Part shown: positions 11,590 through 21,773 of the stretch, piece by piece | How the letters are laid out: each line of letters starts with the position of its first letter | Position numbering within the stretch: position 1 is the stretch's first letter | Assembly: GCA_023678885.1 (NCBI GenBank) | Contig: CM042965.1 | Location: 29,989,777-30,053,776 of the forward strand | Reading direction: 5' to 3' | DNA from: Pogostemon cablin | Taxonomy: Eukaryota > Streptophyta > Magnoliopsida > Lamiales > Lamiaceae | DNA: 64,000 nt | Translations under genes and position numbers: made by a program | The notes under the pieces: generated by a model | Databases searched by the model: none | The model's input: only the letters and a program-made list of their open reading frames with translations | What the model was told of the DNA's origin: nothing

Positions 11590-12446
11590 AATTTTGATAA
11601 TAACAACGGGTATATATCATACGACGACGGGCATAAACCGTTGTCAAAAAGAATAATATTTTTAATAATAGTTAAAAGACAACGGTATATTACCTACAAC
11701 AACGGAGATTCACCATTGTTAAAATAATCTACAACGGGGAAAAAACTAGCAATGGTGATAAACCGTTGTTAAAAAGAACTTACGACAACGGGCGAAATTC
11801 CGTTGTTAAAAGTAAGAAGCTTTTAACATCTCCCGGATTAACAATGGAGGTTTCGAGCCACAACAACGGTTAATCTCCGTTGTTAAATTCATCTACAACG
11901 GGGATAACACTAACAACAACGATGATTCACCGTTGTAAAAAGAACTTACGACAACGGGGGAAATACCGTTGTTAAAAGTATGGTACCTTTAACAACTCCC
12001 GGATTAACAACGGAGATTTTGAGGTACAACAACGGGTAATCCCCGTTGTCATAGTTGAATACAACAACGGGGATTCCATTAACGACAAGGGGGATACCCC
12101 GTTGTCAATGCTAAGATACAACAACGGGTCAAAAACCATTGTTAAAGGGTTGATACCTTTAACAACTTTCAGATTGACAACGGATATTATTAGCAACATC
12201 GGGGATAATCCGTTGTTAAAGATATCTACAACAACGGGGATTCCCCATTGTTAAAATATATTTTGTTACCATTACAAGAATTAACAACGGATATTTAATA
12301 GCTACAACAACGGGGATTCCCCGTTGTTAAAATCAACCTACGACAACGGGTTTTCCACCGTTGTTAAAAGTTCAGACTTTTAATAACTGCCGGGTTTACA
12401 ACGGAGTTGGAGGAGCTACGACAACGGGAATTCCCCGTTGTCTTTC
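11590..12446. repeat. CACTA 3' subterminal array of hairpin repeats
   Basis: About 850 bp of closely spaced units built on TACAACAACGGGGATTCCCC followed by GTTGTTAAA. The half-sites ACAACGGGG and CCCCGTTGT are inverted, so most units are themselves palindromes. Units alternate with ACTCCCGGATTAACAACGG-type spacers. They are the likely binding sites of the transposition protein. The array is far longer than on the left end. Confidence 0.85.
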
Positions 12447-12464
12447 CACAGTTTTGGCATAGTG

Positions 12465-13836
12465 TAACCAAGGTAATTTTCAAGGAGGATATCAAGGGCA
12501 TTCTCGGGGGAATAATTTTAATCAATCTAGTGGAGGAAATTATCAAGCTCCAAGAAAGCATGATAATCTTTCTTTCTCTAATACTCAAGCCGCCGTTGCA
12601 TTTCCTCAAGTATTGGATCCAAGTGCTAAGCCACCCAATGGAGAAGGGAAGTCATCATTGGAAGATACATTGCTAGCATTCATGAAAGATACAAGGACTT
12701 ATATAGAAAAGAGAGATGCTAAGCTTGAAACTAGAATGGAGGAAAATGAAAAGAAATCCGACAATAGGATGAGAGCTTTTGAGTATCAAATGGGGCAAAT
12801 TGCTTCTTCCGTGGGATCTCAACACCAACAAGGAAAATTCCCATCTACCACGGTAACTAATCCTAAAGAAGATTGCAAAGCTATCACTCTTAGGAGTGGA
12901 AAAGAGTATAAAGAGCCTCATATGCCTCAAGAGGATAGTGTTGTAGTTGAAGGGGAAGTGGAAAGAACGGTGGAAGAAGGGTTGGTGCAAGAGGAGATTG
13001 AAGTGGAAGAGGTGAGCAAGAAAAAAGTTGTTGAACAAAAGAAAGATGAAGAGAAGATAGAGAGAGTTCCAAAGTGGAAGAAGGCAAATGAATTAAGGGA
13101 AATGGAAGTTGAAGTTGAAAGAGATAGTTGGGAGATACCCAAAACTCAAGTACCGATTCCTTTTCCTCAAAGGTTCTTGAAGAAGGGATTAGATGAGAGG
13201 TTCAAAAAGTTTCTTGAAATCTTCAATAAGATTAAAATCAATATCCCCTTCGCCGATGCTTTGGAGCAAATGCCTCATTATGCTCGTTTCTTGAAGGACA
13301 TCATGGGAAAGAAAAGAAGTCTTGGAGAAAATAAAACGGTCAATCTAACCGATGAGTGTAGTGCCATTCTACAAAGGAAACTTCCACAAAAATTGAAGGA
13401 TCCGGGTAGTTTCACTATACCATGTGAAATTGGAAAAAATAAGAAGAACAAGGCTCTTTGTGATCTCGGTGCAAGTATTAATCTAATGCCTCTCTCAATA
13501 TTTAAGAAGCTTAGGTTAGGTGAAGTGAAGCCAACTTCTATCACTCTTCAATTGGCGGATAGATCTATGACACATCCAAAAGGAGTAATTGAAGACGTGT
13601 TGGTTAAGGTGGATAAGTTCATCTTTCCGGTGGACTTTGTTGTTCTAGATATGGAGGAGGATGAAAATGTGCCATTGATTCTTGTCAGACCGTTTCTTAC
13701 TACCGGGAGAGCTCTTATTGATGTCTACAAAGTAGAATTGAAATTGAGAGTGAATGATGAAGAGGTGGTATTTTCTCTATATAAGGCCATGCAATATCCA
13801 ATGAATGATGAAGAGTGTAAAGTGTGGATGTTGTAA
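12465..13836 (+). pseudogene. Element A gag 3' part and aspartic protease
   Basis: Continuation of gag past the CACTA insertion. A Gly/Asn/Gln-rich tract (GGYQGHSRG, QSSGGNYQ) is followed by an open frame of 407 codons from 12613. That frame has a charged coiled-coil-like segment (about residues 15-70), GKFPSTTVTNPKEDCKAITL (a conserved Athila gag tail), a Glu/Lys-rich linker, then the retropepsin-like domain with LCDLGASINLMPLSIFKKL near 13455-13510. The catalytic triad reads DLG rather than DTG, usual for Athila-type elements. It continues to VPLILVRPFLTTGRALIDV, where V-R-P replaces the common G-R-P. The stop is at 13834-13836, and pol resumes in other frames. Confidence 0.9.
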
Positions 13837-15128
13837 AAGAAAGTGTTGAGGAGAGTTGGCCTTCCATTGTATCCAAGGATCCACTTGAACTTTGCTTGAG
13901 CAATTCTCTATCTCTTTCTACTATTTCTAATACTTCTCTTGATTTAAATGATGAATTGATTAACTGTTTGCTTGATTTAGGTGATTGTAGAGTGAAGCTC
14001 AAGAACTTTCAGCCGCTATCTCGAGGGGAAATGGAAAGTTCTTACCACTTAGAGATCCACTCAATCAAGAAGAGAAAAAGGAAAAGAAGGTGGAGTTGAA
14101 GCCTCTACCCGATCATCTTGCCTATGCCTATCTGGGTGAAAATGAGATGTATCCGGTAATTATGTCATCTTCTTTAACCTCTAGTCAACTTGATAAATTG
14201 CTTAATGTCCTTAAAGAGTATAAGTCGGCTATTGGTTGGTGTATAGATTATTTGAAGGGAATTAGCCCAAATATTTGCATGCATAAGATAAGACTTGAAG
14301 ATGAAGGGAAAGCTTGTGTTCAAAACCAAAGGAGACTTAATCCTATCATGCAAGAAGTGGTAAAAAAAAAGAGGTTCTTAAGTGGCTAGACTCCGATATG
14401 ATCTTTCCTATTAGTGATAGCCCCTTATGTGAGTCCTTTGCATGTAGTATCTAAGAAGGGGGGTATGACTATAGTGAAGACCGAGGAAAATGAGACCATA
14501 GCCACTAGGACGGTGATGGGGTGGCGTGTGTGTGTTGATTATAGAAAACTTAATGAGAACATACGTAAAGACCATTTTTTCTTACCTTTCTTGGATCAAA
14601 TATTGGATATGTTGGTGGGGTATGAGTTTTATTACTTTCTTGATGGGTATTCCAGGTATAACCAAATTCTCATAGCACCCGAAGACCAAGAAAAGACTTC
14701 TTTCACTTGTCTTTATGGAATATTTGCTTTTCGAAGATTGCCATTTGGACTTTGCAATGCACCGGCCACCTTTCAAAGGTGTATGATGGCAATCTTTGAA
14801 GGCTTGATTGAGAATATCATGGAAGTCTTCATGGATGACTTTTCGGTGTTTGGCTCTTCTTTTGATATTTGTTTGTCTAATCTTGCTATTGTTTTGAAGC
14901 AATGTCAAGACACTAATCTAGTGTTGAATTGGGAGAAGTGCCACTTCATGGTAAATGATGGCATCGTACTTGGACATCACATCTCTTCAAAGGGATTGCA
15001 AGTAGACCGAGCTAAAGTTGTTGCGATAGAGAAGCTTCCACCACCAACAAATGAGAAGAGAGTACGATCGTTCCTTGGTCATGCCGGGTTCTATCGTCGA
15101 TTCATAAAGGATTTTTTTTGCATTTTCT
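13837..15128 (+). pseudogene. Element A linker and reverse transcriptase, frameshifted
   Basis: Reverse transcriptase that would copy element RNA to cDNA. A linker (13840-14090) leads to LPDHLAYAYLGE and the palm and finger motifs. The entry segment KWLDSDMIFPISDS (14380-14420) and VSPLHVVSKKGGM (14430-14470) lie in different frames, so there are at least two frameshifts. From 14414 one 238-codon frame carries WRVCVDYRKLN, FLDGYSRYNQI, FTCLYGIFAFRRLPFGLCNA, the catalytic VFMDDFSVFG (14826-14855), LNWEKCHFMV, GHHISSKGLQVD and RSFLGHAGFYRRFIKDF. FMDD is a normal Ty3/gypsy variant. A T-run at 15109-15117 ends the frame before RNase H. Confidence 0.93.
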
Positions 15129-15713
15129 AAACCTCTCTCTTATCTCCTTGAAAAAGATGTTCCATTTAAGTTTGATGAAAATTATCTAAATGCTTTTCAG
15201 GTTCTAAAGGAAGCTTTGATTTCATCACCCATCTTGATCATCCCTAATTGGAAGGAGCCATTTATATTGATGTGTGATGCAAGTGATGTAGCTCTTGGAG
15301 TAGTTTTGGGGCAATTAAGAGAGAAAAGGTTCCGGGCCATTTACTATGCAAGCAAGACATTTGATGCGGCTCAACGGAACTACACTACTACCGAAAAAGA
15401 GTTCTTGGCGGTGGTATACGCATTTGATAAGTTTAGTCCCTATTTGGTGGGAACGAATAGTATTCTATACACCGACCATTCCGCCATCAAGTATCTTATG
15501 GCGAAGAAGGATGCAAAGCCAAGGGTGATAAGAAGGGTGCTACTTCTTCAAGAATTTGACATTGAAGTAAGAGATAAGAAGGGCACGGAGAATGTGGTAG
15601 CTGATCATCTTTCAAGGCTAGAGTCGAGGGAGCATTGCGAAAGCACTTATGAGCTAATTAAGGAGGTTTTCCCCGATGAAGAAATCTTGAGGTGTGATTG
15701 CTATCAAATTTAG
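15129..15713 (+). pseudogene. Element A RNase H domain
   Basis: Degrades the RNA strand of the RNA/DNA hybrid. The 165-codon frame from 15216 has MCDASDVALGVVLGQ (first catalytic Asp), YYASKTFDAAQRNYTTTEKE (Glu), LYTDHSAIKYLM (Asp) and VVADHLSRLE at the end. The catalytic residues are present. It is displaced in frame from the reverse transcriptase and followed by a TAG at 15711. Confidence 0.92.
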
Positions 15714-17016
15714 GTTTTAGTGGAGCACAAAGGAAGCCCATGGTACGCGGATTATGTGAATTACTTGGCTAGTGGGAGGAAGCCTTATAAGCTTAACAAG
15801 TATCAATCCAAGAAGTTATTTCATAATGTTAAAAGATACTTGTGGAATGATCCATTCTTGTACAATATGTGCAATGATTCTCTTGTAAGAAGGTGTGTGC
15901 CCAAGGAAAAATGGAGAAGTGTGTTGGAGTTTTTCCACTCTTCACCAAGTGGAGGACATTTCGGAGCACAAAAGACCGCTGCAAAAATCTTACAATGGGG
16001 GTTATATTGGCCATCATTGTTCAAGAGTTGTAAGAAATTTGTAAAGGGATGTGATCGGTGTCAAAGGATGGGGGGAATCTCCAAGTGGGATGAGATGCCC
16101 CTTAAGAGCTTTCAAGAAGTGGAGATATTCGATATGTGGGGCATCGATTTCATGGGACCCTTTCCTCAATCTAATGGATTTCTATATATCTTATTGGCGG
16201 TTGACTACGTTCGAAGTGGGTGGAAGCTATACCTTCAAGAACAAGTGATGCAAGAGTGGTAATTGGATTTCTAAAGAAGCATATTTTTACAAGATTTGGG
16301 GTGCCAAGGATGTTGGCAAGTGATGAGGGTAGTCACTTCATAAATAAGCTCATGAAAAATATTCTCATGACTTATGGAGTGAAGCAAAGAGTGTACTCCG
16401 TATCACCCTCAAACGAATGGTCAAGCTGAAATTTCTAACCGACAAATCAAGCAAGTTTTGGAGAAAACAGTGAGTGTAAGTAGGAAAGATTGCTCAAATA
16501 AGCTTGATGATGCATTGTGGGCCTTCCGAACCGCATTCAAGACCACTCTTGGCATGTCCCCGTTTCAAATTGTCTATGGTAAGTCTTGCCATCTTCCCGT
16601 GGAGCTAGAGCACAAGGCTTATTGGGCTATTAAGAAGTTAAATTTTGACATGAAAGCTTCGAAGAAGGCAAGATTCTTGCAATTGAATGACCTTGAGGAA
16701 TTTCGAGAAAATGCTTATGAAAATTCAAAGATTTTTAAGGAGAAAACCAAGAGGTGGCATGATGCTTGTTTAAGGAAGAAAAGCTTTGAAAAGGGGGAAC
16801 AAGTATTGATCTTCAATCTCGACTAAGACTTTTTCCGGGCAAGTTGAAGTCCAATGGAGAGGGCCCTATGTGGTGAAGGAAGTTCTTGATGGGGGAGCTC
16901 TAAAAGTTATGGACGAGAACGGGAGAGAGATCTTGGTCAATGGACATCGAGTGAAGCATTACTTGGATCCATCACAAAGGGAGACCCTCTTTATGGATAC
17001 TTTGTTTGAAAGATGA
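15714..17016 (+). pseudogene. Element A integrase, frameshifted
   Basis: Inserts cDNA into the chromosome. The zinc-binding HHCC domain is seen as GGHFGAQKTAAKIL and KGCDRCQRMGG (15953-16070). The catalytic core has WGIDFMGPFPQSNGF (16138-16180), ASDEGSHF (16316-16340), and HPQTNGQAEISNRQIKQV with the catalytic Glu in a shifted frame (16411-16455). The C-terminal part reads LWAFRTAFKTTLGMSPFQIV, LEHKAYWAIKKLNFD, and after another shift FPGKLKSNGEGPYVVKEV and NGHRVKHYLDP, with the stop at 17014. No chromodomain, as expected for Athila. Frameshifts near 16225-16260, 16405-16450 and 16825. Confidence 0.92.
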
Positions 17017-17040
17017 TCTTACACTCCGTCTAGCTTGAAG

Positions 17041-17080
17041 ACGTTAAATTCAGCGCTAAATGGGAGACAACCCATTTTTT
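17041..17080 (+). promoter_or_regulatory. Conserved post-pol hairpin motif, element A
   Basis: ACGTTAAATTCAGCGCT is followed by AAATGGGAGACAACCCATTT, a 7-bp perfect stem with loop AGACAA. It lies 25 bases after the integrase stop. Equivalent motifs follow the coding region in both copies of element C and, weaker, in element B. Function unknown. Confidence 0.6.
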
Positions 17081-19895
17081 CGTTTACTTTTTGCTTGAAT
17101 AAGTTCTCCACCTTAAGCTCTTGGTTGTTAGTTCTTATCGTTTTATTTTTGTTTTGTTTATTGTAGTATTTTGATGATGGTGTATGGTGGTGTGAACAAG
17201 TGTAATTGGATTACAAGAAGAGCTATGTGGATGCTTCATGAAGTAAGTTCCACTACTTTCTTTCAAACTTAATTTTTTAGCCTTGGCTTAAATTAAGTTT
17301 GGGTGGAGGTAGTCGTAGTGGCACATACTTGTCATTTGCACCGGCGCACAGCCATTATCTTGTTTCATTTTTTTTTCTTGTTTATGTTGTTTGCTTTTTG
17401 ATATTTTATTTTTGTGTATTGTTGTGTTGGTTGCTTGGTCAAGTTATAGCTTTGTGCTTATTATGTGGCTGTGCAAAGAAAATTTGGTATGTATGATGAT
17501 TTTGAGAAAATTTGGTATGCGTGAAGAAAATTGTTGGCATGAATGGAAAGAAAAGTTAATATTTTTTAGTTGGAAAGAGCAGGGGAAACAGTTTGGCAGG
17601 TCTGGGGGTGTAATGGTTGCAGGTTTGGAACAGAAAATACACTTCCTTTTGTGATAGTGTAGGCGTTTAAATACTATTGAGGTCATGTTCCAGGTATAAG
17701 TTCTCCTTTTCACTTTCACTTCATTCTAAAAACTCTTTTTCCTACTATTGTCACTTTCGCACTACACTTCACCCTCACACACAGCCTCACATGCCTACCA
17801 CCACATCACTCCACACTGCATCTTTTTCACCCACAACAATACACTCTGTTCTCCACCACTCACGGCTGCTCAATCCACTTCTACACTTCTCCACACTTCA
17901 TCTCTCTAATTGTTGGAAATTCTTAAATAAATTGAAGTCCTTAATCTCGAAAATAGCAAGCAAGGTATGTATTTCTAATTCTTACTTCAATTCAGTCTTA
18001 GTTTGTTGTTAGAATAATTTGCATCTTGAAATTAAGCCTTAGGAGGGGCTGCTTTTTTTAGTTTTTGCTTAGGTTTTTAATTTTTTTGCTTAGTTTATGC
18101 TTTATGTTTTGAATAAATTATTGAGTTGAGGGGAGAATTATGTTGCTGGGTTTGCTTGATTGAAAAATAGGCATGAATTACATTGCAAAAATTGATAAAA
18201 TTCTTAAGCTTTGATAATGCATTCAAGGTGTTTGATAAAATGCTTAAGAGAAAAATGTTGCTTCTTTATGATTCATTGTGACTTGAATTGATGAGTGATT
18301 GTTCATTAGAAAAGGTGTAGTGTATTGATGCATGAATTTGGCTTAATTGTTGAAGAATGAGGTTGAATGAAAGCAAGAATAAGAAATCTTAAAAGTTGGA
18401 AAATTGCGTCCACCAAGTGTTTGATGAAAAGCTTAAGTGAAGGTTTTTATGTTTTATGTGCTTCATTGTGTTATAAGTTGAGAACTTGTATTGATGGAAG
18501 AAAATGTGATTCATTGATGCATGAACTTTAGGTTAGAAAATGGTGGAAGTGATGAGAGGCATAAATCCTTGATAAGAATAGAAGCATTTTAAGCTTGACT
18601 TGGTTTCTTTTATTATTTTATTTTTGTGTATTTTTTTGTTCTTGTTTCTTATTTATGTTTTTGTGCTTGTTTGGAATTTGGATTAATTGAATTGATGCTT
18701 GTAAATTAGGGACTTGAAGGAAGTTAGGAGCTTTAACACTTAGTAAATTGAAACAAAATCCTTTTAGTTTGCTCAAATAAGGGATGAATGATATGCAATA
18801 ATACTTGGAAATTTCAAACAAATGGCTAGTGAGATTTGAACCAAACCATGCATTAAATGGTATTAATTCATTCTTGAGAGGAAATTGATCATCATGAGAA
18901 AAACTAGAACTTGCTTGTTGACTCTTTTTAAGAATTAGTTGATAAAGCTCTTAAGATATGATAAGAGGCCATTCTTTTGTTATTAAAAGTTAGAGCCAAA
19001 TACATATTTTCCCTACCTTTCAAACATAATCCATTGCTAGCCAATTTGAGCCATTAAAGTATATATCTTTTTGACAAGCACATTATCTAGCCAAATCCCA
19101 TTTAAACTAAGAAATAACCAAATAGATGGAGATTGACAAGAGAAAACGTAGCTAGACAATGAGAAGAACAAGAAAAGAAAGAAAAGGAAGAGAGAAAAAA
19201 TTGAGTAAAAGAAGAATGTGAAATATTGAGAAAATTATAAAAAGCAAAAGATATGTAAAAAGAGCATGAAAGAAAAAAAGAAATTTTGAAAGAGCTTGAG
19301 TAGTTATTGTGATATCCTATTCATGAGAATAGCTCAAAGAAGGAATGAAGGATATTGTTGGTATGCATTGAAAGAGGAAGTTGAAAAAGTTCTTAAAGGG
19401 ATAAGAATAATGAAGAAGATGTGAAAAGAGATAAAGAAGAGATTGCAAAGTTTTCAATATGATATCTCCATACCTTTTAGTCACTTCTATCCTATATTTA
19501 TCCGTCCCTAACCAAAGAGCCTTACATTACATCTTAATAAAAGACCTCTTTGATCTTTTGTGTGAATTAATTGAGTCTTGAAGAGAGAGTCGACTTGCAA
19601 GCTTATGGTGATTCAAATGTGATTGATTGTTGAGCGTATGTTACCCATATCCTTAAGAGAGTTGAGCTATACGCATTCCTTGTGAGGTTTGTCATTGAAG
19701 AGTGTTAATGTATTAAGTTTTCCTATATTTGAGCAAGCTAAAGTTTCCTTATGTAGATTTCTTTGTGGAATAGAGTTCTAGACTTCCTTGAGTGTCTTTG
19801 ATTTATAGGTGGAGATTGATCGTTCTAAATTCTTGTGTTTAACTTAGGGGAATTACACTCCAATTGTTCTTTCATTTCTCGTTATTCAGGGACGA
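17081..19895. other. Long non-coding spacer of element A
   Basis: 2.8 kb between integrase and polypurine tract where some Athila elements have an envelope-like gene. I see no envelope signal peptide, transmembrane or domain pattern; the open frames (for example 17677-18012, rich in Ser, His and Leu) are not convincing. There is an imperfect direct duplication of about 200 bp (around 18222-18400 and 18410-18600, sharing GTGTTTGATAAAA-GCTTAAG and TTGATGCATGAA). A purine-rich tract lies at 19130-19440. Confidence 0.6.
19506..19612 (+). promoter_or_regulatory. Conserved spacer block, element A copy
   Basis: CCCTAACCAAAGAGCC, then ACATTACATC, AAAGACC and TTTGATC, with GCAAGCTTATGGTGATTC at 19597-19612. 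The same ordered words occur in elements C (minus strand, twice) and B (63601-63711), although the surrounding spacer is not alike by eye. Confidence 0.6.
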
Positions 19896-19917
19896 ATAAC
19901 ATCTTAAGTTTGGGGCT
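19890..19917 (+). promoter_or_regulatory. Polypurine tract of element A
   Basis: GGGACGAATAACATC then TTAAGTTTGGGGCT directly before the 3' LTR. The AAGTTTGGGG core is a typical plus-strand primer for Athila-like elements. Both C copies have the same GACGAA...AAGTTTGGGG arrangement. Confidence 0.7.
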
Positions 19918-21669
19918 TGATTGTCTTGAAATTCACCTAAGTTTATTGCATGTTTTATATGATTTGTCTCGTATTTTATGTCTTATTTTATGTCTTATTT
20001 GTTGTTATTTTATTATTTTTATTTTTAGTTTTATTTTACTTTATTTTATTTTTTTGCAGAATAGGTGAAATGTGCTGAATTATCTATATGGAGAAAATGG
20101 AGAGTTTTCTTACTTGAGAAAAAAAGGGAAGCCACAAATCAACATCATCCTTACGTGGCTAGGAGGGTAGCCGTGTGTATCCACCACTCACATCATGTTT
20201 GATTCAAATTAATGATTTGGACCTAGAATAGTTGAAAGTTGTATTTAGTAATTGCCAACCCAAACTGCAGCCCATTTTGGATGAAATATAATGCTAGCCC
20301 ACCAAGGGAAATTAATGGATGATGAGAAATTGTAAAACAAGAATCATTGCCACATCATCACCTATGAAACGACATTCAACATTTCACTCGCCCACCATAC
20401 ATCTTTGTGAGGGTTGATGCTGCCTAAACCCATTCACGTGCTGCTACATCTCTTTTTTATTTTTAACCTAAAACCCTTATCCATATATACCCTACATATG
20501 AATTTGGGAGCAGCAGCCGAGAAAATAGGGGTTCAGTCCAGAAAACACATATCATCTACTATTTTACCTAATTTCACCTCCAGTTTCATCCATCTCCATT
20601 TTTTTCATTTTTTGGTGTTAAAGAATTCAAGAATTCAAGAGCTAGAGGAGGAGAGCAAAGGGTGTTAAAGATTCCCTACAAGAAATTGCTAAGGAAGAAT
20701 TAATCTCTTTTGTGTTTTTTTTTTATCTTAGACTAATGGGTATTTATAATGAATCATTTATGTATTTTGTTACTTTTATAATGTTAGGCTAATTCCTCTA
20801 GTGGGATTAGGGATATGAAGAGCACATTAGATTTATATTATCATGTGAATTAAATTAGTTTTGACTTAATTGATGTTGGTTTCTATTCATGTGCTTTAAT
20901 TGTTTTGATGTTGTGATGACATGGTTTGTTATTCATGAATGATTATTGGTTTAATGGATTTTTGATCAATGGATGATTTATGATAATTAAATTCTATCAT
21001 AATGTTCATGTGTATATTGCTTGGAGTGAGACGGAGATGACCTTCTTAAGTATTAGGAATGCATGAATAGACATCGAGTTTAGGTTTGACCGAGAGGATA
21101 TTTGAACTCGATGAGGGAAACCAATCCATTGTTGGCTCTAGTACACAAAAATGGAGAATTAATTCTAATTAGTACCTTCTAAGGGAGAATTAGGAATTAA
21201 TTATTACCTAGATGGAAGAGGTTAATATTGGGCTTTGATCTTAAGTGCTTTTGGAAGTCTCTAGTGGATCAACAACATTTTTAACCCGAGAGGGAGCTTA
21301 GGGTATAATCGTGATCTCCCTTAATCTACATCAATTGAGTTGAATTCCTTTTGCATGATAATATGAATTGAGTGTGCTTGGATGTTTCTAATCCCATGTT
21401 TTTTCATACTTGAACTTTTGCACATATTCTCTTTTATTTTAATCATCTTTACTCGTCATTTCTCTTATTTGTTATTTTCTTTTCTTGTTACTTGTTTATT
21501 TGAAAATCAAACTCAAAACCCCTATCATCCTTACAAAAGTGACGTAAACATGAGCTCACGTATTTTATTAATCCAAACTTAACTCCTGTGGGTTCGATAA
21601 TGTATTCCTTGGTTTATATTTCTACAACGAACGAGTATTCTTGCTCGTGAGTTAAAAAATATTCAAACA
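19918..21669 (+). repeat. 3' LTR of element A
   Basis: Matches the 5' LTR and ends AAACA before the TSD TATAT at 21670-21674. The differences from the 5' LTR are scattered, so the insertion is not recent. Confidence 0.93.
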
Positions 21670-21773
21670 TATATTCAATTTTTTGAATTATAAAATATTA
21701 GATTTGCTGTTAAAGTAATAGTCCCTAGCATTAAAATCATGTTTGCATATTTTGATTAAATTTTTTTAATCAG

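Larger units (their letters stand above)
4747..12464. mobile_element. Non-autonomous CACTA (En/Spm) element carrying captured gene fragments
   Basis: A 7718-bp DNA transposon with perfect 18-bp terminal inverted repeats: CACTATGCCAAAACTGTG at 4747-4764 and its complement at 12447-12464. It is flanked by the 3-bp duplication TAA (4744-4746, 12465-12467), as expected for CACTA elements. Subterminal arrays of ACAACGG/CCGTTGT motifs flank the core. I find no TNPD/TNPA-type transposase. The core is captured plant gene DNA, all plus strand: a probable H+-ATPase first exon, ribonucleotide reductase exons, ALG1 exons, receptor-kinase exons and possibly an RRM exon. Removing the element rejoins the gag frame of element A around 4746/12468. 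Which strand a lost transposase was on cannot be told. Confidence 0.93.
1637..21669 (+). mobile_element. Element A: Athila-like Ty3/gypsy LTR retrotransposon, full length but decayed
   Basis: A complete LTR retrotransposon of 20,033 bp as it stands, about 12.3 kb without the CACTA element inside it. LTRs at 1637-3377 and 19918-21669 both start TGATTGTC and end AAACA. They are flanked by the 5-bp duplication TATAT (1632-1636 and 21670-21674). Order inside: tRNA-Asp-like primer site, gag, protease, reverse transcriptase, RNase H, integrase, a 2.9-kb non-coding spacer, polypurine tract. The CDLGAS protease motif, FMDD reverse transcriptase motif and long 3' spacer are typical of the plant Athila lineage. 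No envelope-like ORF can be recognised in the spacer. The coding frame is broken in many places, so this copy is not autonomous now. It interrupts a MULE transposase gene. Confidence 0.93.

Noticed and set aside
11590..12446. CRISPR-like or satellite array
   Set aside because: Units vary in length and spacing, are palindromic, and sit directly inside CACTA terminal repeats, so they are subterminal transposon repeats.
17677..18012. Envelope-like ORF of element A
   Set aside because: 111 codons of Ser/His/Leu-rich sequence without signal peptide, membrane span or cysteine pattern; stops surround it and nothing similar appears in C.
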